The notes beneath the pieces were generated by a model that saw only the letters and a program-made list of their open reading frames with translations, was not told the DNA's origin and ran no database searches. From the NCBI GenBank assembly GCA_002840015.1, contig PGZE01000004.1:30733-94732 (forward strand): 64,000 bases of DNA. The letters are read 5' to 3'. Both the position numbers and the translations under genes were made by a program. How positions within the stretch are numbered: position 1 is the first letter of the stretch; each line of letters starts with the position of its first letter. The DNA comes from Gammaproteobacteria bacterium HGW-Gammaproteobacteria-2 (GTDB taxonomy: Bacteria; Pseudomonadota; Gammaproteobacteria; Xanthomonadales; Xanthomonadaceae). Below, one piece after another: positions 46,866-56,111 of this stretch.

Positions 46866-48562
46866 TGAATCAGACCCGCTCCTTTTTGTTGATCGCATGG
46901 TTTTTTTTGGCCTACATGCTATGGGATGCCTGGACGAGCCCAAAGCAGCTACCGCAACCGACGGCAGGAAGCAGTGCTATCGCAGAAGCCATCGGTGATG
47001 GAGGTGTGCCGCAGATCCCGGTCGCAACAAACGTCGCTGGCAACGATGCGTCGGTGCCAACGACCACGGCGAGCACTGCAGAGGCCACTTCGCAGCGATT
47101 GCTGCTGGCCAACGACGTGCTGCGTCTGGAAATCGACACCAGGGGCGGCACCGTCGCCGATGCTCAGCTTCTGGATTACGGACAAACCGCAGCCGCCGAC
47201 AGCGAGCGAGTGCAGTTGTTGTCAAGCGCACCGGAACATTTTTTTGTTGCGCAAAGTGGTCTGGTCAGCAGCAAGGGTGCAGCACCCACGCATGAAAGCG
47301 TGTTTGTCAGCGAGTCGGGCCTGCAAAGCCAAATACTGCGTGATGGTGAGCAGCAGGTATCGATAACGCTGCTTTGGAATGATGGTAACGGCCTGAGTGT
47401 GCGCAAAGTGTTCACCCTCAGCCGCGGCAGTTATGTGCTGAGTGTGCGCGACGAGGTGGATAATCAAAGTGGCGCCGCCTGGCAGGGTCATGTTTATCGG
47501 CAATTGCAGCGTGTGCCGCCAGTGATCCTCAAGAGCGGTTTCAACAATCCCGAGGGCTACAGTTTTGCTGGCGCGGCGTGGTACAGCCCGGAAGAAAAAT
47601 TTGAGAAGTTGAAGTTCGACAAGCTTGCCGACGAGCCATTGAATCGATCCATCAGCGGCGGCTGGATCGCCATGTTGCAGCATCATTTCATGGCGGTATG
47701 GATTCCTGCGGCCGAGGACAAAAACACATTCTCGACGACAGTCATCGCCAATGGCACGCCACGTTACGTGATTCGTGAAGTCGGCCCGGCATTGAATGCT
47801 GACGTCGGTGGCCGCACCAGCAGCGATGCGCGCCTGTGGATAGGCCCGAAGCTGCAAAGTAAACTCCCCGATGTCGCGCCGGGCCTTGAACGCACTATTG
47901 ACTACGGCATCTTCACGCTGATTTCCGACCCACTGTTCGCCGTGCTGTCATTTTTGCACGGGCTGTTTGGCAACTGGGGCTGGGCGATCATTGGTCTGGT
48001 AGTGTTGATCAAGGCGGTTTTCTTCAAACTGTCGGAAAAGCAATACCTGTCGATGGCCAAGATGCGCAAGCTGCAGCCGCGCATTGAAGCGCTGAAAGAG
48101 CGTTATGGCGATGACAAACAGAAGTTTCAGCAAGCGATGCTGGAGCTGTACAAGAAGGAAAAGGCCAATCCCGCCAGTGGCTGTCTGCCGATCCTGATCC
48201 AGATCCCGGTGTTCATCGCGTTGTACTGGGTACTGCTCGAAAGCGTCGAACTGCGCCACGCGCCGTGGGTCGGTTGGATTCACAGCCTCACCGACCGCGA
48301 CCCGTATTTCGTGCTGCCGGTACTCAACATGCTCAGCATGTATTTCACCCAGAAGCTGAGTCCGGCACCTGGCATGGATCCGATCCAGAAAAAGTTCATG
48401 CAGCTGATGCCGTTGATCTTCGGTGTGATGTTCGCCTTCTTCCCGGCGGGCCTGGTGTTGTACTGGACCACCAACGGCAGCCTGGGTTTGTTGCAGCAAT
48501 GGGTAATCATGCGCCGTCATGGCGATCACGCCGGCAAGTCGGCAGTCGTCAGCAAAAGCTGA
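46865..48562 (+). CDS. yidC: Membrane protein insertase YidC
   Basis: 565 residues from ATG 46865, overlapping the rnpA stop. The N-terminal helix is NQTRSFLLIAWFFLAYMLWDAW. A large periplasmic P1 domain follows (~60-340), then the five-helix Oxa1 core: DPLFAVLSFLHGLFGNWGWAIIGLVVLIKAVFFKLSEKQYLSMAKMRKLQPRI, SGCLPILIQIPVFIALYWVLLESVELR and LMPLIFGVMFAFFPAGLVLYWTTNGSLGLLQQWVI. It inserts proteins into the inner membrane, alone or with Sec. Confidence 0.96.
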   Translation: MNQTRSFLLIAWFFLAYMLWDAWTSPKQLPQPTAGSSAIAEAIGDGGVPQIPVATNVAGNDASVPTTTASTAEATSQRLLLANDVLRLEIDTRGGTVADAQLLDYGQTAAADSERVQLLSSAPEHFFVAQSGLVSSKGAAPTHESVFVSESGLQSQILRDGEQQVSITLLWNDGNGLSVRKVFTLSRGSYVLSVRDEVDNQSGAAWQGHVYRQLQRVPPVILKSGFNNPEGYSFAGAAWYSPEEKFEKLKFDKLADEPLNRSISGGWIAMLQHHFMAVWIPAAEDKNTFSTTVIANGTPRYVIREVGPALNADVGGRTSSDARLWIGPKLQSKLPDVAPGLERTIDYGIFTLISDPLFAVLSFLHGLFGNWGWAIIGLVVLIKAVFFKLSEKQYLSMAKMRKLQPRIEALKERYGDDKQKFQQAMLELYKKEKANPASGCLPILIQIPVFIALYWVLLESVELRHAPWVGWIHSLTDRDPYFVLPVLNMLSMYFTQKLSPAPGMDPIQKKFMQLMPLIFGVMFAFFPAGLVLYWTTNGSLGLLQQWVIMRRHGDHAGKSAVVSKS

Positions 48563-48604
48563 TTGTGCCCCGGCCACAGGCCGGGCCTGATTAGGCAACA
48601 GCGC

Positions 48605-49939
48605 ATGGTCGATCATCGCGACACCATTGCCGCCATTGCCACCGCCAGTGGTGCGGCTGGCGTGGGCATAGTACGCATCTCTGGCCCACGCGCGCTGTTT
48701 ATCGCAAACACGCTCAGTGATCGGCCGCCACGCCCGGGCAGTGTCATCTACACCCGATTTCGTGAGGCAAGCGGCGAGCTCATCGACGACGGCTTGCTGC
48801 TCGCGTTTGCCGCACCGCATTCGTATACCGGCGAAGATGTCGTCGAATTGCAGGCGCATGGCAGCCCGGTATTGCTGGCTTTGCTGTTGGCGCGTTGCTG
48901 CGATTCAGGCGCGCGGTTGGCGCGACCCGGTGAGTTTACCGAACGGGCATTTATCCACGGCAAGCTCGATCTGGCCCAGGCTGAAGCGGTGGCTGATTTG
49001 ATCGCGGCAAGTTCCGAGGCTGCGGCGCGCGCCGCGCGGCGTTCACTGGATGGGGTTTTCTCGCAACAAGCCCACGCGCTTACCGATGCACTGAGTGCTT
49101 TGCGCATGCATGTCGAAGCAGCAATTGATTTTCCCGAGGAGGAAATCGATTTTCTCTCGGATCATGCCTTGCATGCGCGGCTCGACGCTGTGCAGCAGCA
49201 AATGCATGAATTGCTGAGCGAGGCGCGGCGCGGACAACGCCTGCGTGATGGCCTGCATGTGGTAATCGTCGGGCCACCCAATGTCGGCAAGAGCTCGTTG
49301 CTAAACGCACTCGCCGGCAGTGATCGCGCCATCGTTACCGAGTTTGCCGGCACCACCCGCGATGTGCTGCGCGAAGTGGTGCGCATCGATGGCATCGAAA
49401 TCACCCTGGTGGATACGGCGGGCCTGCGTGAGAGTGATGATGCAATCGAACGTGAAGGTATCCGTCGCGCACACCATGAGCTGAGCAAGGCGGATCTGGC
49501 ACTGATTGTCAGTGACGCCAGCAGGACGAGTGCTGCCGACTTGCCCGAGCTTAACGTTGAAAAGCGGTTGTATCTGCACAACAAATGCGATTTGGCTGCC
49601 CATGCGCCAGGCTATGAAACCGGGCATGCAGATCATATCTGGCTGTCGGCACACACTGGCGCCGGTCTTGATGTCTTGCGCGCCGCCTTGCGTGATGCTG
49701 CGGGCCAAGGCGAAGGCAGTGCAGGGGCATTCAGCGCACGGGCGCGCCACGTTGCCGCCTTGCAACAGGCAGACCACCATCTGGCCGCAGCACGTACGTG
49801 CATCGAGGTGTGTCGTGCGGGTGAACTGGCTGCTGAGGAATTGCGACTGGCGCATCAGGCGGTGGGCGAAATCACCGGCGCGGTCAGCGCCGATGATCTG
49901 CTTGGAAAGATATTCGCCGGATTTTGCATCGGCAAGTGA
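48605..49939 (+). CDS. mnmE: tRNA modification GTPase MnmE
   Basis: 444 residues. The N-terminal folate-binding domain begins DTIAAIATASGAAGVGIVRISGP and the central domain is helical. The inserted G domain has VVIVGPPNVGKSSLLNALAGSDRAIVTEFAGTTRDVL and DTAGLRESDDAIEREGI, and the C-terminal catalytic motif is FCIGK (CxGK). With MnmG it makes cmnm5U34 in tRNA wobble positions. The ATG at 48605 matches the family start. The ~230 bases after it, up to the convergent ABC permease gene, hold no recognisable feature. Confidence 0.96.
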   Translation: MVDHRDTIAAIATASGAAGVGIVRISGPRALFIANTLSDRPPRPGSVIYTRFREASGELIDDGLLLAFAAPHSYTGEDVVELQAHGSPVLLALLLARCCDSGARLARPGEFTERAFIHGKLDLAQAEAVADLIAASSEAAARAARRSLDGVFSQQAHALTDALSALRMHVEAAIDFPEEEIDFLSDHALHARLDAVQQQMHELLSEARRGQRLRDGLHVVIVGPPNVGKSSLLNALAGSDRAIVTEFAGTTRDVLREVVRIDGIEITLVDTAGLRESDDAIEREGIRRAHHELSKADLALIVSDASRTSAADLPELNVEKRLYLHNKCDLAAHAPGYETGHADHIWLSAHTGAGLDVLRAALRDAAGQGEGSAGAFSARARHVAALQQADHHLAAARTCIEVCRAGELAAEELRLAHQAVGEITGAVSADDLLGKIFAGFCIGK

Positions 49940-50172
49940 GGCCAGCTCGCCAGTGCAACACTTCGAACGGCGGTGCCGAACAGCAAAACGCAATGGCCTT
50001 CCGCAAATGACGCAAAAGACGCAAATTTTTGTTAGTGCCTTGGCGTCCGATGCGAACTCTTACCCTTTGGTGTGACATCTGCTGATGTTTACAACCCGAT
50101 TCCCGCGACTGCAGGTTGCGCAATCGACAACACAGAGCCGTCACAAACACGGCGCCGTTGGTGCTATTTGCA

Positions 50173-51345
50173 TTAGGCCGAGATAGCCAAGCGCTCGCGG
50201 TGATACATGCGCGATGCAAACAGCCACAGGATCAGACCCAGCGACAGGCCAACGCCGAAATAGATCGACCATTGCAGCAGCGAGATCGATTCGCCGCGCA
50301 ACACGCTCACGATCATCTGGTTCTGCGACAGGAACGGGACTGCGAACATCCACAACTGGTTTTTCACCGGCGACACCATCAGCAACACGGTCGGGATGAT
50401 CGGCACCATCATCAGGATGCCCATGTAACTCTGCGCCTCCTTGACGCTCTTCACGCTGGCGGCGATCAAGGTCAACATGCAGGTGCCGAGCAACAGCATG
50501 GGAATCAGAATGCCGAGGATGCGTGCGATGGCCCACAACGATACATCGGCTTTGCTGCCCAGCCCCGGCGCCAGAGCAAAACCCACCTTGACACTGATCA
50601 TGGTCAGCAACAGGCTGGCCAATCCAATGAGGCAGGCGGCTGCAATCTTGCCGCTCATCACCGCTTCGCGAGAAGCCGGAGTGGCCAGCAGTGGCTCCAG
50701 TGATTGCCGCTCGCGTTCACCTGCGGTGCTGTCGATCACCAGATAGGCGCCGCCAAGGAATGCGGTGAGAATCAGCAGATAGGGCAACATCGCTGCGAGT
50801 ATCTGGCCCTGCTTGGCTTCTGGCGTAGACAGGTCGCGATGACCAACTTGCAGCGCAGTCATAACGCCAGGACTGACACCGCGCGCCAACAAGCGCAGGC
50901 TGCCCACGGCCTGGCTATAGCTCGTGAGCACCCCCTCCACCCGGCGAACCGGAATCTGCGCGTCCTGACGGGTGGCGTCATGGATGATCTCTACCGTCGC
51001 CGGCTTGCTTTGCCGCCAGTTGTCGGAGAACGCAGCATCGATCTCCAGGATGACATCCGCGCTTTGCTCACGAATCGCTGCCGCAGGATCTGCCGGCGCG
51101 GGCATGATCACGATGTTGTGGCCCTGCAAATAGGCGATCAGGCTGGGTGCGAAATCAGCGCCGATTACAGGCAACTCGAGAGGTTTTTCCAACTGTGCGG
51201 CATTCTTCTTCTGCACCACCGTGCTGATGCCGACCAACATCACCGGAATGATGATCGGTGACAGGAACAGCGCCATGAACAGGGTACGGCGGTCGCGCGC
51301 GAAGTCGATCAGTTCTTTGAGCATCACCGTAAGTAAAATATTCAT
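50173..51345 (-). CDS. NatB-type ABC-2 permease
   Basis: 390 residues: an N-terminal helix (RTLFMALFLSPIIIPVMLVGIST), a large extracytoplasmic domain (~50-185), then five or six helices (LPYLLILTAFLGGAYLVIDSTAGERERQSLEPLLATPASREAVMSGKI and following). The TAGERERQSLEPLLATPASR segment is the cytoplasmic coupling helix typical of NatB/ABC-2 exporters. It overlaps the ATPase gene by 4 bases. NatAB pairs export sodium; relatives export drugs or peptides, and the substrate here is unknown. Confidence 0.88.
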   Translation of the reverse strand: MNILLTVMLKELIDFARDRRTLFMALFLSPIIIPVMLVGISTVVQKKNAAQLEKPLELPVIGADFAPSLIAYLQGHNIVIMPAPADPAAAIREQSADVILEIDAAFSDNWRQSKPATVEIIHDATRQDAQIPVRRVEGVLTSYSQAVGSLRLLARGVSPGVMTALQVGHRDLSTPEAKQGQILAAMLPYLLILTAFLGGAYLVIDSTAGERERQSLEPLLATPASREAVMSGKIAAACLIGLASLLLTMISVKVGFALAPGLGSKADVSLWAIARILGILIPMLLLGTCMLTLIAASVKSVKEAQSYMGILMMVPIIPTVLLMVSPVKNQLWMFAVPFLSQNQMIVSVLRGESISLLQWSIYFGVGLSLGLILWLFASRMYHRERLAISA

Positions 51346-52088
51346 GCGAGCAAACCCTCCTCGGAGCCAATAGCCTTGACGAAAGCATCTTCGAGGTTTG
51401 TGGCGCCGGTCTGTGCCTTGAGCTCATCGGCGCTACCCTGAGCCACCACGTGACCGTGAGCGATGACCACGATGCGATCACACAATGCCGCCACCTCCTG
51501 CATGATGTGGCTGGAAAAAATCACGCAATGGCCATCACGCTTGAGCTCCAGCAAAAAATTGCGAAGGCCGCGTGTTGTCATCACATCCAGGCCATTGGTG
51601 GGCTCATCGAGAATCACATTGCGTGGTGAATGCACCAGCGCGCGGGCAATTGCGGTCTTGGTGCGTTGGCCTTGCGAGAATCCTTCCGATTGGCGATCAA
51701 TGAACTCACCCATCTCCAATGCCGCAACCAGCCGCTCGGTGCGCTCGCGGATGTTGGCATCGCTCATGCCGTGCAGGCGGCCGAAATAGGCGATGTTTTC
51801 GCGCGCCGTGAGCCTTTTGTAAACGCCGCGGGCATCGGGCAATACGCCGAGCGAACGGCGCACCGCATCGGCATCGCGGCTGGCATCCAGGCCATCAACG
51901 CGGACCGAACCCTGCTCTGGTTTCATCAGGGTGTAGAGCATGCGCAGGCAGGTGGTCTTGCCGGCGCCATTGGGGCCAAGCAAGCCGGTGATCTGGCCAT
52001 CGGGCGCGGAAAAGCTGACGCCATCGACGGCTTTCACCACGCCGGTTTTGGTCTTGAAGGATTTGCGTAAGTTTTCGACGTGAATCAT
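51342..52088 (-). CDS. NatA-type ABC transporter ATPase
   Basis: 248 residues from ATG 52088. Walker A GLLGPNGAGKTTCLRML (~35-51), signature FSQGQRTKTAIARAL (FSQGQ, a NatA-style variant of LSGGQ), Walker B NVILDEPTNGLD, and the switch histidine in HCVIFSSHIM. It energises the permease encoded immediately downstream. The gene starts 49 bases after the serine peptidase stop and probably belongs to the same transcript. Confidence 0.92.
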   Translation of the reverse strand: MIHVENLRKSFKTKTGVVKAVDGVSFSAPDGQITGLLGPNGAGKTTCLRMLYTLMKPEQGSVRVDGLDASRDADAVRRSLGVLPDARGVYKRLTARENIAYFGRLHGMSDANIRERTERLVAALEMGEFIDRQSEGFSQGQRTKTAIARALVHSPRNVILDEPTNGLDVMTTRGLRNFLLELKRDGHCVIFSSHIMQEVAALCDRIVVIAHGHVVAQGSADELKAQTGATNLEDAFVKAIGSEEGLLA

Positions 52089-52137
52089 GTTTGCTTCCTT
52101 ACTGTGTAGGACGTAGCGAACCGGAAGCGACGGGCGC

Positions 52138-53634
52138 TCAGGGTTCCCAGCCGTAATAACCAGTGAACGGTGGCGCGTAGGACAAGGTGTCGAGACAATC
52201 GGCATCCAGCCCCTTGACATCGGCGCTGTCGATGAAGCGCGCCATCAGCTTGGGCATGCAACCCGCCGGAATCACGTTATGGCCTTGGCCGCGCAGCACC
52301 AGCAGGCGCCCATTGTTGAGCCTCTTGACGATTTGTTCGCCATAGCGAACCGGCGTTACCGGGTCGAACTCGCCGGCAAGCAACAGAATCGGCAGATCGC
52401 TGTGCAGCGGTGTGTGAAACGCATCGGGCAATTCGCCGCGCGGCCATACTGCACACTGCGCCTTGAGAAAATCAACCAATGCTGTACCAAGCAGGGTGTC
52501 TTGATCGTCAGCGTTTACAGTCAAACCCTGCGCATCTTCCGTACACATCACCGAAAGTTGCATGCCATGCATGATTTGCTCGCTGAGCTGCGAGCCGATC
52601 ATTTGCGAGAGCGCCATCAGGCTTTCCGGCTGGCCATGCGCGGCGTCGTGCAAGGTCATCGGCAGCATCGCGGCCACCATTGGCGCATAGGCAAACAGCC
52701 GCACCAGCGTGACCAGGCGATCTTCAGTCAAGCGTTCGTTTTGCCAATCACCGGATACTGCATTACGAAAGCGCACCATCGGCGATTCATCGCGCGCCAG
52801 CTGCAAGACGGTGTTGAGCTGTTCACGCGGATTGCCAAATGCCTCGACGCAAGCCGGTAAATCCTTGCAGCGAGCGAACTGTTGAGCAAGCGAATCTTCC
52901 AGATTACGCGCATGTTCGCTGCCCAGGATCAGATCGTTTGGTACCGCGCTGTCGAGCAGCACCGTTCGCGTCTGCGCGGGGTAACGGGCAGCGTAGTGCT
53001 GCGCCACTCGGGTGCCGTAGGAAATGCCGACCAGGTTGATCTGTTCGGCGCCGATGGCAGCGCGCACGGCATCCAGGTCTTGGATCGCGTCGGTGGTGCT
53101 GTAATAGCGCAGGTCGGCGCGCTCTGAGAGTTCATCGCGACAGGCCTCGGCGAACGCCGCCGCAGCAGCTGGTGACTGAGTACCATCGGCCATCACCGCG
53201 CTTTCGCCTTGTGCGTTTTTGCAGATCAGCGGATGCGACGCACCGGTGCCGCGTTGATCGAGCAGGATGATGTGGTGGCGCTTGTTGGTATCGCGAAAGG
53301 CATCGGCCAACTGCGGGTAGCCTTCACGCGCAGATTGGCCGGGGCCACCGGCCAGCATGAACACCGGATCGGGTAGTGCTTCTTCGCGTGCCGGTACCCA
53401 GGCGATGGCCAGATCGATATGACGGCCTTGTGGATCGGCGCGGTTTTCCGGAACCGGCAGGGTGCCGCATTGCGCCTCTACCGCATCGGCACTGGCTGTG
53501 CTGGACAATGTACAGGGTGCGAATGTGACAGAGCCGAGCTCACGCGCCAATGCACTACCCGGCAAGGCGAGCGTGGCCGCCAGCAGCAGCCATAGCCTGC
53601 GCGCGGGGCGGTGGATGACGGAATCGGACATCAT
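52138..53634 (-). CDS. Exported alpha/beta-hydrolase serine peptidase (tripeptidyl/proline aminopeptidase-like)
   Basis: 498 residues. Signal peptide (LWLLLAATLALPGSALA). The hydrolase core has VFMLAGGPGQSAREGYPQL (oxyanion region), IILLDQRGTGASHPL, the nucleophile in LVGISYGTRVAQHYAARYP (GISYG), the aspartate in LLLAGEFDPVTPVRYGE and the histidine in VLRGQGHNVIPAGC. These are hallmarks of TAP-like/prolyl aminopeptidase periplasmic enzymes. Its ATG overlaps the stop of the upstream HTH gene (ATGA), so synthesis is coupled to a regulator. The substrate is probably small peptides. Confidence 0.9.
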   Translation of the reverse strand: MMSDSVIHRPARRLWLLLAATLALPGSALARELGSVTFAPCTLSSTASADAVEAQCGTLPVPENRADPQGRHIDLAIAWVPAREEALPDPVFMLAGGPGQSAREGYPQLADAFRDTNKRHHIILLDQRGTGASHPLICKNAQGESAVMADGTQSPAAAAAFAEACRDELSERADLRYYSTTDAIQDLDAVRAAIGAEQINLVGISYGTRVAQHYAARYPAQTRTVLLDSAVPNDLILGSEHARNLEDSLAQQFARCKDLPACVEAFGNPREQLNTVLQLARDESPMVRFRNAVSGDWQNERLTEDRLVTLVRLFAYAPMVAAMLPMTLHDAAHGQPESLMALSQMIGSQLSEQIMHGMQLSVMCTEDAQGLTVNADDQDTLLGTALVDFLKAQCAVWPRGELPDAFHTPLHSDLPILLLAGEFDPVTPVRYGEQIVKRLNNGRLLVLRGQGHNVIPAGCMPKLMARFIDSADVKGLDADCLDTLSYAPPFTGYYGWEP

Positions 53635-53834
53635 GTGTGTTCCTCCTCGTAAAAAAAAATCGACTCGACCGGTTGCTTGAACAACCGTCCCAGACGCAAG
53701 GCCAGCGGCAAACTTGGATCATATTTGCCGGTTTCGATCGCATTGATCGTCTGCCGCGAAACGTGCAGGCGTTCGGCCAGCGTGGCTTGCGACCAACCCT
53801 CACTCTCGCGCAATTCGCGCACTCGGCTTTTCAT
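53631..53834 (-). CDS. Small XRE-family repressor (67 residues)
   Basis: A bare helix-turn-helix protein: VRELRESEGWSQATLAERLHVSRQTINAIETGKYDPSLPLALRLGRLFKQPVESIF, with the QTINAIETGKYDPSLPLAL core typical of small Cro-like regulators in bacteria and archaea. It overlaps the gene before it and the gene after it by 4 bases each. Such regulators commonly pair with a small membrane protein, as here. The two dyads at the head of the operon are the obvious candidate targets. Confidence 0.9.
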   Translation of the reverse strand: MKSRVRELRESEGWSQATLAERLHVSRQTINAIETGKYDPSLPLALRLGRLFKQPVESIFFYEEEHT

Positions 53835-54232
53835 CGGTAACGCCGCGCAACCCAGTAACGGGCAAGCCCATAGCTGAGCGAAAGCGCAGGCAGCACCCAG
53901 AGCAGGGCGGAGCGGCCCGAGACATCCCAAACACGCGCGACGATCAGCAGCGCCAAACTCAGCGAACCCAGGCCAACGCCGATGCTGGCGATGGCGATTG
54001 CTTCCAGATCGATACGTCGTTGCAGTTCATCGCGCGCCAGGATTATCGCGACCTGGACACGGATCATCCAGGTAATCGGCGCCATGGGCACCAGTGCCAC
54101 CAGCGCACGCCATACGGGCGCCGCATCGGCAAGTGGATGCTTGAGCAACCAAACACAGAGCAGTACCGTGACGGCATACGCCAAAGCCGCGACGATGCTG
54201 GCGCGTGTGCCCGGCCCGGAACATTCGTTCAT
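53831..54232 (-). CDS. Four-helix inner-membrane protein paired with the small repressor
   Basis: 133 residues from ATG 54232. Predicted helices: ASIVAALAYAVTVLLCVWLL, VWRALVALVPMAPITWMIRVQ, LEAIAIASIGVGLGSLSLALLIVARV and SALLWVLPALSLSYGLARYWVA. The charged loop ILARDELQRRIDLEA lies between helices 2 and 3. No function is known to me. First gene of a five-gene run (membrane protein, repressor, peptidase, natA-like, natB-like). It could sense membrane state or antagonise the repressor, which is inference from context. Confidence 0.8.
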   Translation of the reverse strand: MNECSGPGTRASIVAALAYAVTVLLCVWLLKHPLADAAPVWRALVALVPMAPITWMIRVQVAIILARDELQRRIDLEAIAIASIGVGLGSLSLALLIVARVWDVSGRSALLWVLPALSLSYGLARYWVARRYR

Positions 54233-54243
54233 GACAACCCCGC

Positions 54244-54306
54244 GTGTAAAGTACCCTTGACACGCAGAGTAAAGCGGCCACGCCCATATGTCAAGCACAC
54301 TTGACA
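54244..54306 (-). promoter_or_regulatory. Two operator dyads and promoter for the membrane protein-repressor operon
   Basis: Site 1: GTGTAAAG-TACC-CTTGACAC (54244-54263, one mismatch between arms). Site 2: TGTCAAG-CACA-CTTGACA (54289-54306, perfect). Centres are 44 bp apart. On the minus strand, one arm of site 2 supplies a -35 TTGACA. Seventeen bases later is TACTCT, a weak -10 (54266-54271). Site 1 would lie at or just past the start of transcription. The layout fits autorepression by the 67-residue HTH protein. Confidence 0.7.
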
Positions 54307-54310
54307 CGGG

Positions 54311-55063
54311 TTACCGGCTACTGACGTACTTCTCGCGGCGGATATGCGGCACCGGCAAAGCAAAGCCCTTGAGCATCTCGAACGCGGCATCCACCATGTC
54401 CGGATTGCCGCACAGGTAGGCAAGGTCATGCTCCGGGTCGGGAGCGAGCGATGCCAGCGCATCTTGCACGTAGCCGCGACGTTGCTCGGGAAAGGCATCG
54501 TCCAGCGCCGGCTCACGACTGAAGCAGGGAATGAAGCGAAAGCCCGGATTGGCCTTCGCGAACGCGGCAAACTCGTCGCCATACAGCAGTTCGACGGGGC
54601 TGCGCGCGCCGAACAGCAACACCACCTCGACGCCGCGTTCGCTGATGGCCTGGCGCAGCAACGGCAACATCGCGCGGTATGGGGTGACCCCGGTGCCGGT
54701 CGCAATCAACAGATAGCGCCGATTGGCGTCGGCCGGCATCAGGCAAAAGCGGCCGAACGGCCCGCTGGCGTCAATTTGCTGGCCTTCACGCAACTGGCCG
54801 AACAATTCGCTGGCGGCGCCGCCGGGCACGTATGACACCGCCACTTCAATCGGGTCGTCCGGCGACGCAGCCGCTTCGCGCACGGTCGCAATCGAATAGC
54901 TACGCTTGGTCGGACTACCATCGGGATAGCTGAAATGGATCTGGATGAACTGGCCAGGGATGAACGCCAGCGCCTCACCATCGTCGCGGCGAAACACGAA
55001 GTGATGGATGCTGGGTGCCAGTGCGCGCGAATGGATCAGTTTCAGCGGAAAATGGGCGGCCAC
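54311..55063 (-). CDS. fpr: Ferredoxin-NADP(+) reductase
   Basis: 250 residues. FAD-binding domain with PGQFIQIHF...KRSYSIAT (RSYS) and GGAASELFGQLREGQQIDASGPFG. The NADP domain has YLLIATGTGVTPYRAML and VVLLFGARSPVELLYGDEFAAFA, and a late YLCGNPDMVDAAFEML. Moves electrons between NADPH and ferredoxin or flavodoxin. The C-terminus (IRREKYVSSR) is of the bacterial Fpr kind. It sits upstream of, and in the same direction as, the repressor operon, but that operon has its own promoter in the 78-base gap. Confidence 0.92.
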   Translation of the reverse strand: MAAHFPLKLIHSRALAPSIHHFVFRRDDGEALAFIPGQFIQIHFSYPDGSPTKRSYSIATVREAAASPDDPIEVAVSYVPGGAASELFGQLREGQQIDASGPFGRFCLMPADANRRYLLIATGTGVTPYRAMLPLLRQAISERGVEVVLLFGARSPVELLYGDEFAAFAKANPGFRFIPCFSREPALDDAFPEQRRGYVQDALASLAPDPEHDLAYLCGNPDMVDAAFEMLKGFALPVPHIRREKYVSSR

Positions 55064-55163
55064 GGTATCTCCAGATTACGAACACGACGCGAGCATACAG
55101 GCGGCGTGTAGGGGTGACCCGATATACTAACCAGCTCCGGCCAATATTGCTTACGGCCAGCCA

Positions 55164-56111
55164 ATGCAAATCCCCATGACCCAGACTCCTGCGCTCGAGG
55201 TCACTGACCTGCGCAAAACCTATAGCGGCCGCGTCGAAGCGCTCAAAAGCATCAACTTGAGCGTTGCCCCCGGCGATTTCTTTGCCTTGCTCGGCCCGAA
55301 CGGGGCCGGCAAATCGACCCTGATCGGCATCATCTGCTCGCTGGTCAATGCCAGTTCGGGCGCGGTGCGCGTGTTCGGTGAAGAGGTGGCGAAAAACCGT
55401 TCTGCGGCGATGCGCCTGCTAGGGCTGGTGCCGCAGGAAATCAATTTCAACCTGTTTGAAAAGCCGTTCGACATCCTGGTGAACTATGCCGGTTTCTATG
55501 GCGTACCGCGCGCTGAGGCGATTGTGCGTGCCGATGAAGAGCTGGCTCGGGCGCAACTCAGCGAAAAGGCGCACACGATGTCGCGCACGCTGTCCGGCGG
55601 CATGAAGCGGCGGCTGATGATTGCCCGCGCGATGATGACGCGGCCACGGCTGTTGATTCTGGATGAGCCCACCGCTGGCGTCGATATCGAGATCCGTCGC
55701 GGCATGTGGAAAACCTTGCGTGACATCAACGCCGCTGGCACCACCATCATCCTCACCACCCACTATCTGGAAGAAGCGGAGAACCTGTGCCGCAATCTGG
55801 CGATCATCGACCACGGCCAGATTGTTGCCGCCGGGCCGATGCGCGAGCTACTGGCGCGGCTCGACGTGGAAGGCTTCATCTTCGACATCGACGGCGAGGT
55901 GCCGGCGCAACTGCCGCTGGTCGAAGGCGTGACCCTGACCTCGGCGAACAGCCACTGCATCGAGGTGGACATGCCGCGTGCGCTCGACCTCAACCGCGTA
56001 TTCAACGCTATGGCCGATGCCGGCATCCGGGTGCGCTCGATGCGCAACAAATCCAACCGCCTGGAAGAACTTTTCGTTCACCTCACTGGCAATGGCAAGG
56101 GTGCCGCATGA
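55164..56111 (+). CDS. YadG-like ABC transporter ATPase
   Basis: 315 residues (an ATG 12 bases further in is also possible). Walker A LLGPNGAGKSTLIGII, signature TLSGGMKRRLMIARAM, Walker B LLILDEPTAGVDIEIRRG, and switch region TIILTTHYLEEAENLC. A C-terminal ~85-residue extension follows. The protein closely resembles E. coli YadG in pattern. Substrate unknown. It is divergent from fpr and overlaps the permease start by 4 bases (ATGA). Confidence 0.9.
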   Translation: MQIPMTQTPALEVTDLRKTYSGRVEALKSINLSVAPGDFFALLGPNGAGKSTLIGIICSLVNASSGAVRVFGEEVAKNRSAAMRLLGLVPQEINFNLFEKPFDILVNYAGFYGVPRAEAIVRADEELARAQLSEKAHTMSRTLSGGMKRRLMIARAMMTRPRLLILDEPTAGVDIEIRRGMWKTLRDINAAGTTIILTTHYLEEAENLCRNLAIIDHGQIVAAGPMRELLARLDVEGFIFDIDGEVPAQLPLVEGVTLTSANSHCIEVDMPRALDLNRVFNAMADAGIRVRSMRNKSNRLEELFVHLTGNGKGAA

